Positions 35,541-47,974 of a stretch of 64,000 nt of DNA are shown here, piece after piece. The stretch's first letter is position 1; every line of letters begins with the position of its first letter. Position numbers and translations under genes: made by a program. The notes below the pieces were generated by a model that saw only the letters and a program-made list of their open reading frames with translations, had not been told where the DNA came from and made no database searches. Source of the DNA: Sipunculus nudus (taxonomy: Eukaryota; Annelida; Sipuncula; Golfingiida; Sipunculidae); assembly GCA_026874595.1 (NCBI GenBank), contig CM049306.1:17911019-17975018 (forward strand). The letters are read 5' to 3'.

Positions 35541-38500
35541 CTGAAACAACACATAAATACAACTATGAACAAATTAAGAATGACTAGGAAAATTCACAAG
35601 AAAAATTACACTAAATTATGTAACACTGTCATAGTTATTTCTTTATGAAAATCTGTTTGTAATATATACAACACACAAGAATTACTTGTTGCTTATATTT
35701 CTTCAAGGCAATGGGCAGGATGACATCCAGTCAAATGCCAACAAGTTTTTTTCTCAAATTGTTATAACTTATGCCACTTCATCATTTATTATCATTAATT
35801 TTAAAATAAAAAGATAATTCATAACAAAAATGATGTTTCTGTTCTAAGGCCAATGATGTGCCTCACACAGTGGACTGGAAGTCACTACAACCTGCGAGTC
35901 ATCAATGATCATGCTTAAATTTATTTATACATTGTGTATCTAAGACAAGTTGTGGCACCATGAAAATGAGGCTATGTTTGTTAACATTGTAATGGATTTG
36001 AGGACCCGAGAATTTATTCCTCATCCTTACCTGGCACAGTTCTTTTCTATGGTCTTGGCACAGTTCATGCAGAACACATGTTTACAAGGGATCTGTGAAG
36101 AAAGAACACATAGATATATGGGTAATCAGCTTAAGTTACAACACAGGTCCCTTGCATACACAATATCAAATTATAAAATGTTAGGTCTATTAACCTCCAT
36201 CTTCAGCATGAATTCCATGTTTGCACCATAATTTGACAACATGTATTTTATCATGTCTTTTTTCACAACTATTCACAATCAGACAACATCCCCTACATGA
36301 CTATTTTACCACATGTTGTAAAACTGTGATCTTTTTGTACGTCTTAGTTTGTTTTACATATGTCACCCATCCACTTTACATTTCAGCTTTAGTGAAAACT
36401 TTATTCTCATGTAAACCCATTGCTCCTACATTCCGTATGCTCAAAATTCTACCAATATTTATGGTATAGGCGAATTACCAAAAACCAACAATAGACTATG
36501 TTCATTGTACTTTTTAATACATAAAATTCCATCTGTTTGATACATGTATGAATTGGCTCAGCTAAAGTGGGTATTATATGAGTACAAAAGTGAATATTTT
36601 ACATTTATTATTTATTTACCCATCTGGACATTTATTTTGGGAGGGTGGGGATGTTAAAAATTTTGTATGATATCTGATAGGTTTATCTCTCTCTGTCTGA
36701 TGCCATGTAAATTATTTAACATTTACAATCTTATTATGTAAAGTTTGTTTGCAATCTTTAAATGATTAAAGGTAGTGCTTTAATGAGAACAAGAAATGCC
36801 TTCATTTGTGATCATTAACTTTGCGTGTAGGACTAATCCTGGGGATTAACTCTGATACTTACCATTCTTCCATACACCAAGATAGGGAAACTGCATTTCT
36901 CACAACAATGTATGAGCGGATCTACCATTTTCTCACCGATTAAATTCACCTGAATACAGAATAAATGATATCATGAAAATATCATTCTTAAGCATACAGA
37001 AATCCATGAATTTGACACAGTTTGGGAAATTTATTCATCAATGCATATAAGACAAACAAACAAACAGATATGTAAAATCAGAGGTTATTCCGATAACACT
37101 GGTTATCTAGGTATACATGTGATGTTTTCATTGTTCCTAGAATGCAGATCATAAGTTCATTAGTGTTGATTTCATTGGAAATTCCTCACAGTCACAGCTT
37201 ATTCCGAATAAATGTATTTGTTTAAAAATTTTATCAAAGACGACAGCTAGTCAAGCTTCTTGCTGTATAATATCCCCAATAGTGTATTAATGTAATATGA
37301 ACCATCAAAATGAAATTTAGCAGACCCTGATTGGAGAAACGGAAACAAAATTATAGTGTTTAACATTAATCTTGCACATGACAATTTATTAATGAAAAAA
37401 ATTACCTTATGGTCCCATTTAAGATGTTTGTTCTGATGCATGGGTTCAGGTGGCCCTGCTGGTCGTAGTGATGAAAGACTTGGCCCATCATAATCATCAG
37501 CCACTAACAAAAAAGAAACAACCACAAATCTTTAAAATCTCCTAAAAGCATATCACTAAGGCCAAAAAAAAAATGGTTCTCATGCACTTTTTGTTAGAAA
37601 TCAGTGCGGGCTGGCAATATTTTTATTTTTTACTTTTTTTTGTATGTTTCAATAAAAATGTCATATGATCAGGGAAAAGCATGAAAATAAAAGATTTTGT
37701 TTGCTAAACAGGTAAAAGCACTACACAACAAAGGAAATCTTATCAATAATGTATTATCTTATCTTCTTGGAAGATGAAAATCAGAATTAAAATTTTTGAT
37801 GCAGGGGTTAAAATTAACATGAGCAGTGCCTTAGAACTATACCTTTTATTTTTTGGGCCTAGTAATTTAAGTCTCATCACTACACATCTTTCAGTTCACT
37901 TCTGTCACATTTCTAATGACCCTTGTTTTAGTAATCATGTGGTAAGATTTCTCTGTGTAGGATTTATGTCTCAATTGATCTGGGTAAATTTAACAATTTC
38001 AGTTGAGCTTGGTGAAGCATACTTTAAGTACCAGAGCATTAGATAGAACTTATACACTGTACACATTCTGGATAAAAAAAAATTTAATCTATTTACATTT
38101 TTATATAATAATATCTACAATTTTGAATAATCATAGACTTTAAGTGATCTTTTATTTTCACTGTTTTCACTTGACCCCTAATCCTCCCCCTGGATCCACG
38201 CCATTACTGTTAGAGATACTGAGAAAATGATTTATACGTATCATATAGTGAGTAAATGTAGCTCATGTTAAAAGGACTAAACTACTTTGAAAAGGTGTCC
38301 AAATATCTTACATTCTAATGTCTCCTCTGGCTCAGGCTCCTGTTTCTTCTTGGTAGCCTTGCTGGCACGCCCTCCCCTCCCTCCTTTTTTGCCCCTGCCT
38401 CTCTTTGCTGGTGACTGTTTCAGCTTGAGAGGGATGTTCTTCCTGACAGACCGAGAACTTGAGCTGGTTGAAGACTCTCCATCACCAGCTAACTCTAATC

Positions 38501-41500
38501 CTGAAAGAAAAATTTACAGTGATTCACTGAAGATTACAAAGTGTAAGTCAACATGACAGAGCAATCAATATTTTAACACATGGGTGATATACATAAGATA
38601 TATGTGTGACCTGAGACTGATGTAACCCAATTATTTCAGTCAGAAAGGACCCAAAAGAGCAGAACAAATCATAAACTAGAATACAGGTAGTTGACGAGCG
38701 ACTACGTATATCCGCCGAAATCAGAATAGGACTGGTGAAGTGAGGGGTGGATCGAGAGGCACGGTGAAAAAGAGTGAGATGTGTTGCATTGATGTGTGCC
38801 ACATAAATATGGTTGAAGTGGGTCCCCTGTTATTTGAAAGAGAAAGCTATCCAAGATGTATACCTATGCAAAATTTCAAGTGGATAAGTCAAACCACTGC
38901 TGAGGTATGAGTGATTTTAACCCTAGGCAGAAGAACAGATGGACCACATGCAAAAATAGTAGTTAGTTGGGCCACCAGATTTGTATTAACTGTAGAGCTA
39001 TGTAAGAAATGTACTCATGCAAAATTTCAACCCTATATGTCAAACCAGTCCTGAGATGTTAGTAATTTAGTATGGATGTCTGCATCATAAACGTGAAAGA
39101 AGGTGGTGCCATCTGCCACAAAATTAAGAAAGCTATCCAAGATGTATACACATGGAAAATTTTATGAAGATAAAGTCAAACCACTGCTGAGATATGAGTG
39201 ATTTTATCCCATGGCAAACAAACAGAAGGCTCTGTGCAAAAATGGTTGCAGGTGGCCCCACCAGTTTTGCCTATGATAAAAAGCTATGTGAAGTCTATAC
39301 ACATGCAAAATTTCAGGCAGATACGTCTTACCAGTCCTAAGATATTAGATTGGATGTCTGCAGCATAAACATAAATGTAGATGGCGCCACCTGCCATAAA
39401 ATCGTGAAAGCTATTCAAGATATAAATACATGCAAAATTTAGGCAGAAGAGTTAAACCACTGCGAAGATATGAGTTTTTTTTCCTCAATGCAGACAAACA
39501 TATGGAAGTTTGTGCAAAAAAAGGTTGCAATTGGCGCCACCAGTTTTGCTAATAATAATGAGCTATGTGAGATCTATACACATGACAAATTTCAGGAAGA
39601 TACATCAAACCAGTTCAGAGATATTAGCATGAATGTCTGCAGCGTGAATGTGAATGTAGTTGGCGCCACCTGTGATAAATCACTAAAGATATTCAGGAAG
39701 TATACGCATGTAAAATTTCAGATGGATAAGTCCAACCACTGCAGCAATATGGGTGATTTTAACCCAAGGCAAATAACCAGATGGACCCTGTGCAAAAATG
39801 GTTGCAGCTGGGGCTACCATTTTTTGTATGTTATTAAGTTTTATAAGAGCTACACTAGTGCAAAATTTCAACCCAATCGGTCAAACTATAAAGAAGAAAT
39901 GTAGGTTAATGTGTGAAACAAGAGGCAAAGATGGACGCTGTGCAAAGTGGAAGGGTCAGAGGTCAACCAAAAATGATAGCGCAGCAGTTCACATGTGACC
40001 CTATCATAAAATTCCTTCCAGTGTTACAAAGGAGTTCTCCGGAAACCTATGCAGCGGCGGCTGAAAACATAGTATCTGCAAAACTCTGTCTTGGTGTATA
40101 GAATTATAAAACAAGGCCTTCATGCCTAATGCGAACCTGTGCAAAGTTTGGGAGTATGAATGGAGGTTTATTTTTAAAATTAAATATTGATCCTCTTAAG
40201 TCCTGCATATCTACCTTAGTCATTATGATTTCAGCCAAATGGACGTTTCAGACCTGCACGTATCGGACTAGGCCATTTTAAAACTAGGATGTATCAGTCA
40301 GGATATTTCGGATATGTTCTTTTTGCCAGGGATGATTATTGGGACAGGTGAACAGACAATTTGGCAGCATGGTTTCGGAGAAATACATTTTAAAATGTTT
40401 TTTAGCTTTTTCGCTATAAAATCTAAGAAAATGCAGTTAGCCAGGAAATAACCAAAAGCTGATAGAATTTTTTAGATGACCATTTTTTTGCAAAAAAATT
40501 TTGTGATGCTAGCTCCTGCCCTTTTTGAGATGGCTATGCCGCCACACCATCACATAAGCTCACAGATTCGCCAAAAATGCAAACAAAGTTTTTTCAAACA
40601 GTTGAAAGATATAGTTCCACTAGTTCTAATCTGGGTGAGCAGTCTGCATCTAGACAATGTGTCTACACATCTAGAGGATGTGTCTAGACAGATCGTCTAG
40701 ACACCAAACAGAGCCAGGTCAGTTGCCATGTCGATGTCTGGACCTCACCTGGTTAAACTGAGTGTCCTCTTGACTTGGCATGTTGAAACTTGGCATGTTG
40801 TCAAATGTGTTTTCAAACACTGAAAGTCTTTTTCAATTGACTACACTCCTTTTTAAAGCTGCATTTACCCAATCTATTCTTATAAAACTGGCAGAACCCT
40901 ACCATAGAATAATTCTTGTAAAGTTTAAACCCATCAGCTTAACAGATTCATCATAAAAACTGTATAAGTTAGAAGAGTCTAAAATTACATTCTTGCTCGT
41001 AAAAAACAGATCAATGTAGGTGGCGCCACCAATACTGCAATTTCAGATATGACTCATGTGAGAAAACTTTTTAATTTTAGTATGCTTTTTTGGACAGATG
41101 ACTAAGTTCAATTACCTGTAACTCTCCCAAAAATCATCGAACTTGAACCATTGGAACAAACTTGAGATAGATTGTTCCAGGGTTTTTCAGATGACTGAAT
41201 TTTGCATTCAGTTTGGTGATGCTAGCTCCTGCCATTTTGCGAGATAGTATGGGTTAATGTACAGACAATGCACTGAAGCACGACACGGCACCATCGCATT
41301 AGCTAACACAGTAACAGGTTCACTAAAAAATAGTAGTCCCATAAAGTCAAATCAGAGGAACCCACACAGCTTTATCTCAAATTCTGGTCAAGATATTCAT
41401 AAGGACAAAACTTTTATATTAAATATTGCTTAGTACTCTCCATTCAGTTTTAACAACTGTCATTGCTGTTTTATTCTACAACTGAACTCCTGTACAGCCC

Positions 41501-44500
41501 CCTCTCAACAGCTGCAGATAAACACAACAGTTGATGCTAAAGGCCAGAAATAGCATTATAAATAGCTGAAGTATATATACTCATATGAAGGGAGATTCAT
41601 CTTTTGCAGCAGCCTGTCACCAAAAGAGAATTTTTAATTAACTGAAGACGTTTGGGTGGGACCACAAGCTATTGGGTTGGCATCAATTCTAGTACATGCA
41701 GATGTGCACGTCAATTATAACAGTACTTTTATTTCATCTGCTTGTCAAACTGTCATTTTTTTAAGTAAGACATAAAGTGACATTATTCTGTTTGAGAAAA
41801 ATAATATTTATTACATTCATGGTTGACTGACATATATTCATGCAGCAGTTATTAACAAGTGACCCATGGGTCATGACGCTCAGCTGACTGGAAAGAGATT
41901 CGCCAAAGGATTTTTTATCATCTGAATGGTAGTATATACCCATTCAACTGAAGCATCAAACAGATTAACCAACAGGCCAAGATTGTGACTGTATTTATAT
42001 ATCTCAAAAATAGAGAAAAAATGCATAAACTTTAAAAAAAATACAGGTGGTTCCACCAGTCTGCAGAAACTAATAAAAACACTTAATGGTCAATATCCAT
42101 GCAAAGAATCATGGAGATCTCTGGATTAGTTGTTCGGATACTTCAGCTTTTGTATCAAATATTCCATTATTCTGAGGGATACTTTGGAGTCCTATAGCTT
42201 GAAGGATATGGGTAACAAAGACCTAATTTCAGGTTTCCATAGAAACTTTTCATCAGCCTCCTTGCATGACAAGAATGATGATTCTAGGTCCTGTTGTTAC
42301 AATTTGTGCCACATTAACAGATGGCAGCATCCTTAAAGGTCTCAAAAATAGAGAAAAAAATTTGTTAAAAAAACCCGAACAAATACAGGTGGTGCCACCA
42401 GTCTGCAGAAACTGATGAAACACTCCATAATCATATCCATGCAAAGAATCATGGTGATCTCTACATTAGTTGATCAGGTACTTCAGCTTTTGTATCAAAT
42501 TGTCCATTGTTCTGAGGGATACTTTGGAGTCCTATAGCTTGAAGGATATGGGTAACAGAGACCTAATTTCAGGTTTCCATGGAGACTTTTCATGGGTCTC
42601 CGAGTGTGTCAAGAATGAAGATTCTAGGTCCAGTTGTTATGATTTGTGCCTAATTAACAGATATTCATACCTTTAAAGGTCTCAAAAATAGAGAAAACAA
42701 TTCGTAAAAAAACCTGAACAAATACAGGTGGTGCCACCAGTCAGCAGATGCTGATGAAACACTCCATGATCAATATCCATATAAACAATTATGGTGATCT
42801 CTGCATTAGTTGTTCAGATACTCAGCTTTTGTAACAATTTTTCCATTATTCTGAGCTGTACTTTGGAGTGCCATAGCTCAAAGGATATGGGTAACAGAGC
42901 CCTAATTTCAGGTTTCCATGGAGACTTCTCATGGGTCTCCCTGTGTATCAAGAATGAAGATTCTAGGTCCAGTCGTTACGATTTGTACCCTGTTGACAGA
43001 TAACTAAATCCTTAAAGGTCTCAAAAATAGAGAAAAATAATTGTAAAAATTTGAAAAAAATACTGGTGGCACCACCAGTCTACAGGAACTGATGGAACAC
43101 CTCTTGATCAATATGTATGCCAAAAATCATGACCATCAGTGTTGTAGTTATAGAGATGTTGCAATTTGTTTTTATCAAATTTTCCATTATTCTGGGGGGT
43201 AATTGGGAGCCCCACAGCTCAAAGGATATGGGTAACAGAGACCTTATTTCAAGTTCATGAAGACTTATCATAGGTCTCTCAGTGTGTCAAGAATTAAGAT
43301 TCTAGGTCCAGTCTTTATGATTTGTGCCCTGTTAACAGATGTTCACATTTTTAAAGGTCTCAAAATTAGAGAATAAAATTCGTAAAAAATCGAAAAATAC
43401 AGGTGGCGCCACCAGTCTGCAGGAACTGATAAATCTTCTCATGATCAATCAGACAATATGTATGCAAAAAATCATGACCATCAGTGATGTAGTTATTGAG
43501 ATATTGAAGTTTTTGTATGAAATTTTTGACTATTCTGGGGGGGGTACTTTGGGGCCCTATAGCTCGAAGGATATGGGTAACAGAGACCTTATTTCTGGTT
43601 TCAAAGGAGATTTTTCATGGGCCTATCAGAATGTAAAGTTACAAGATTCTAGGTCCAGTGGTTACGATTTGTGCCAGGTTAACGGACAGACGGACGGACG
43701 GACAGACGGACAAGGAGTGATCGCTATAGCTCAGATGACTTACAGTCAGCTGAGCTATAAACAAAGGCTGGTTTTACTCGGAAAGTTGGTCTCTTCGTCC
43801 GTCATGATAGCTCGACAGCTTTGTGTGAATCAGTGCCATAGGGAAGAAAGGAGGTAACTAATGTAATAAATTTTGTATAACAACATTTTTTTCAGAATAT
43901 ACCGAGTAGGACTGCCATGTTTACATGACTCCGTTTTGATAAATTTCTGTAAACATTTACAGAAATACAGACCCTTTACATGAATTGCATTGATATACCT
44001 GGTCAGTTGGCCTAGCATCATTGGTAAATCAGTAACACCAATATATTAGCAAATATTATATAAAGACGTGGAAATAATAATAATAAATAACAGCTTATTC
44101 AGGTGGACTTTCCTTCAAGAATGTAATAAGGTTTTTTACAATTATAAACATTAAATAAGAATCTTAGCCTCTGGTTTATTATTTTTCAAGTTTTCTTTTG
44201 TCCATAAGATGTACATCGATCAGCTCACTGCCAGTATTGAATTCGATATCGCACTATATGCGGTGAATATGCTCTCATTATTAACCACCGTTGTAAAAAA
44301 AAGTAACTCCCCAAAAATAAATGAATGAACATTTTTGCCATTTTACCGCCAAAAGTGCATTAAACCTCAAGTGAAATGCAGGGTTGGGGCCAGGTACTTG
44401 TACCTGTACCTAGGTACACAATTCAGAGTACCTGTACCTGTACCTGGCTTTCATGAGTAGGAAGTGCCTTGTACCTGTACCTGGAACAAAAGTACCTGTA

Positions 44501-47500
44501 CCTGGTATAGGTACTTCAGGTACAAATGTGATACTTGAAATGGACACCAGGCTTGGGTCAATTGCATTAACAAAGCAGTCACCCCTGTCAGGACAGTTAC
44601 CTATCTCAGGCATGGGTAATTACAAAGCATTCATCCCTGCTGCCTTTGTAGCTAGTGGGGCTAGCAAGCTGGTCATCCTCCAGCCTCTAAACAGGAAGTT
44701 CATTGTGACATTATCAGCAAAAGTATCAGGCAACTGACTAAGGATAGGAACAGGGCTGCCCTCATGCCCATGCAATGTAGACACACAACAGGGTTGGGGC
44801 CAGGTAATGGTACTTGTACCTACCTGCACAATTCACAGTTATGAGGTTTACAGGTAATGATACTGGAAATGAACATCAGGTTGGGTCAAGTAAGTGTACT
44901 GAGCTGTCACCCTTATCCAGGCAGGGGTAAATACTAAGCTTTTATCTAAGCAGCCTTTAAAGTTGACTGGGCTATGGCTAGTAGCATGCTGGCCTGGCTA
45001 CCTCCAGCATCTATACAAGAAGTTCATTGTGGCATTATCAGATATAAAGGGTAGAGAGAAAAGGATATGGACACTGTTGCTCACATGCCCCATATAGATA
45101 TCTGTTGTCTAGTATACAAAGAATATTGGTGAAGGATAAAGTGAAGAAGGTACATATCACGTAACTGAATTCTCAACATATGCCAAAAAAAGCAGAACAT
45201 TCCATTTCACAGAAAAAAAAGTCCCTGCACAAGCATCAATTGCAGGTGCTCTTAATTCTCAAAACATTCCTCAGTGTGACTTACTGCAATGAACATGTTT
45301 ATTGTTACTTCTAATTATGTATGTATTATTGTTTATATCATGAAGTTAATCATTAAAAACTGATTATAAGATTTTACCTTTCAGTCAAGCTGTCAAGCCT
45401 CTTTATTTTAAAGAGTGTGTGGTGCTGCAAGACATTTTGACTTTAAAACATTACTCTAAAACTCAGAACTTGATTTGAAAAAGGGACATCATATATTAGT
45501 ATATGATTGAAGTTTTATATTTCTGTATTACTAACTTTGTCACCTTTATCAGCTTCATTAACTTATCACATTTACTAAAGGCGATCCTTTACATTTGCTG
45601 CTGGCTCGTTTTTTTTCATGATGACATAAAAAGCTATAATTTAAAATTTTTTAATGATATATTTCAGCCATTCTATTACAACTTATTATCGCATATCTAC
45701 AAGAAATTTATGCAATTATCATTAGTTCAAATATCTTTATAATGTACCTGTACCTAGGTACTTTCTTAAGTACCTGTACCTGTACCTAGATACTCTACAA
45801 TAATGCTGTACCTGTACCTGGCCATTTTGCAAGTACCTGTACCTGGGTACTTTTGCATGTACCTGGCCCCAACCCTGGTGAAATGACCATCAAAAGTTCA
45901 TTTAATTGTTTGTTTTTACTCCTACCAGTCCTGGCTCAGGTAACAGAACAAATACAAGTACATATGTACCCAAATAGGTAACCACGATTACAGTATGACG
46001 ACTAGTTTAAGGAGTATTAAGGGCTCAATGGATACATCAAAATCTGTTAATCAGTCTGGTCTGATTATCTTACACCTGTCAACCCTATAGAATCTCTCAT
46101 TCAGACGGTATTTCTAAAAACTGTGATGACTGTCACTTGTGACTTATGGTAGTGTTTGTGAGTGGGTGTGACCTTGTTTTTTATGCATGTTCAACCAAGT
46201 TTTGGACAATTTAATTTAAAGTAGTTTAATGATATTTTCATCACTTGTCAGAAAACGTAATTTTGAGAGTTGGGGGAAAGGGGAGGGGGGTCAACATTAT
46301 TTATCTATTATATCAGTTACCACTGTTTAAACGGCAATGTTTCATTTGTTCCCATTCGTGTGAACGTTTACCATTTTTGTGTAAACATGGCAGCCCTAAT
46401 ATTGTGAATATAATATGATCATATAAGCCTCTGATATCAAATACTACCACACAGCAAATATTTTGATCTGACCTTTAAAATGGATGTTCTATTATGACTT
46501 GCCTCATGACTCATAGGCCCCTATCAGTTATTTTAGAAGGCCCGAGTGTCATGTTGTCATGGCTAATTCATCTAATGATTTTTTGAAGGAATATCTTTAT
46601 ATTTTACAATCTTTTTGGGTACAATATGGTGATCTGTCTGGCCTAGTTAGGAAGTGTTTTATGCCATTAGTAAAGAATACAGTAAACCCGACAGTTTCTT
46701 AAGTGACAATTTAGTTCTAAGTAATTAAAAACTGAGGATACCAAACTGAGATAGATAAAGGGAAAATTAAGACTTAAAAGGCAAGCACAAAGACACACAT
46801 ATAACTGTTTGTCAAGTTTGTTGCTAAATCTGGTTGTAATAAAAACAAATTAAGAAGAGTGTTAAGAGCTGGGTCTACATTCTGGAATGTGAAAATATAA
46901 TAAGCTGTCTGTCTCAGTCTTTTCTAACTTTCTCATTTTTACCTCCCAAGTTTTCAAGCAGATGTCCCTACATTCACTTCACCTCTTCTGACATGAACTA
47001 CCAGGGAATAGTACTTAGCAGACATTGTCGGAGTAAAAAAATGGCATATAATAAAACCCGGAAAATCTTGGAAATTCTCGGTAAAACTCGAAAATTAATA
47101 AAACTCGGAAAAATGGCCGGAAAAGCGAAAGAGTAATTCAAATAATTCATTTAACAGAGAATGATTCAGTGCGACCATACAGCTGTTTTTTATTTGCTTA
47201 AAATGAATAAAACTACTTTTAACCGACCCTATTTAGTGTTGATCACACTGTAAATTTCCTGCTTCCGCCAACTTGGAGTCATGGTATGTCTGAAAAAAAG
47301 TTGTCCCCTCGGAAATAAAGTAAATTTACGTTAACACTTTGTTAAACTGCCGCTTTATGAAACAAATCATACATATTTTAAATAAACACAATTTACACTT
47401 TTTTTTGCAATAAAACCTATTTAATTTATACCAATCTAACTTTTAGGACTGGTCAGGGCCCCTTGCTGTGGGGATCATTCCCTGATATTATTTTCTGTAT

Positions 47501-47941
47501 AAGTCACAGATAGAACACCGCTTTAACACCGATTTTAGCTTCATTAGAAAACATTGAAAAATAAAAAAAGTAAATCATCGACAAATATACTGTTTATTTA
47601 TTAAACAATTCATGTTAAAAAAGATATATACAAGCACAACATATTATAATGGAGTCGTTGATATAAACATTATATAGGTATTTGTGAATCATTTTCAATA
47701 TGAGATATTATGCACATTAAAAGTTTCACAAAAGTCACTTGGCACATTAGTGTTTAAACAAAACAATGATAAATTTTTTTTATTGTTCTCAAGGATTCAA
47801 TTGAGACATTTCCACATCTACAGTGTAGTAACAATATGGAATTCCTTAAAAAAATAAAATTTCTTATAACATTTTTAAAAGAAATTCATGACAAATACAT
47901 ATATTTTATTCAGTATTGTATGCATAGTGAGCATTGTTTAG

Positions 47942-47974
<33 letters not shown>

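Noticed and set aside
39470-39904. 144-codon plus-strand open frame
   Set aside because: Lies wholly in family B half-units; sister units carry stops, and the translation repeats itself as the units do.
43339-43857. 172-codon plus-strand open frame
   Set aside because: It spans a family A core unit, its microsatellite and the terminal hairpin; equivalent frames in sister units are broken.
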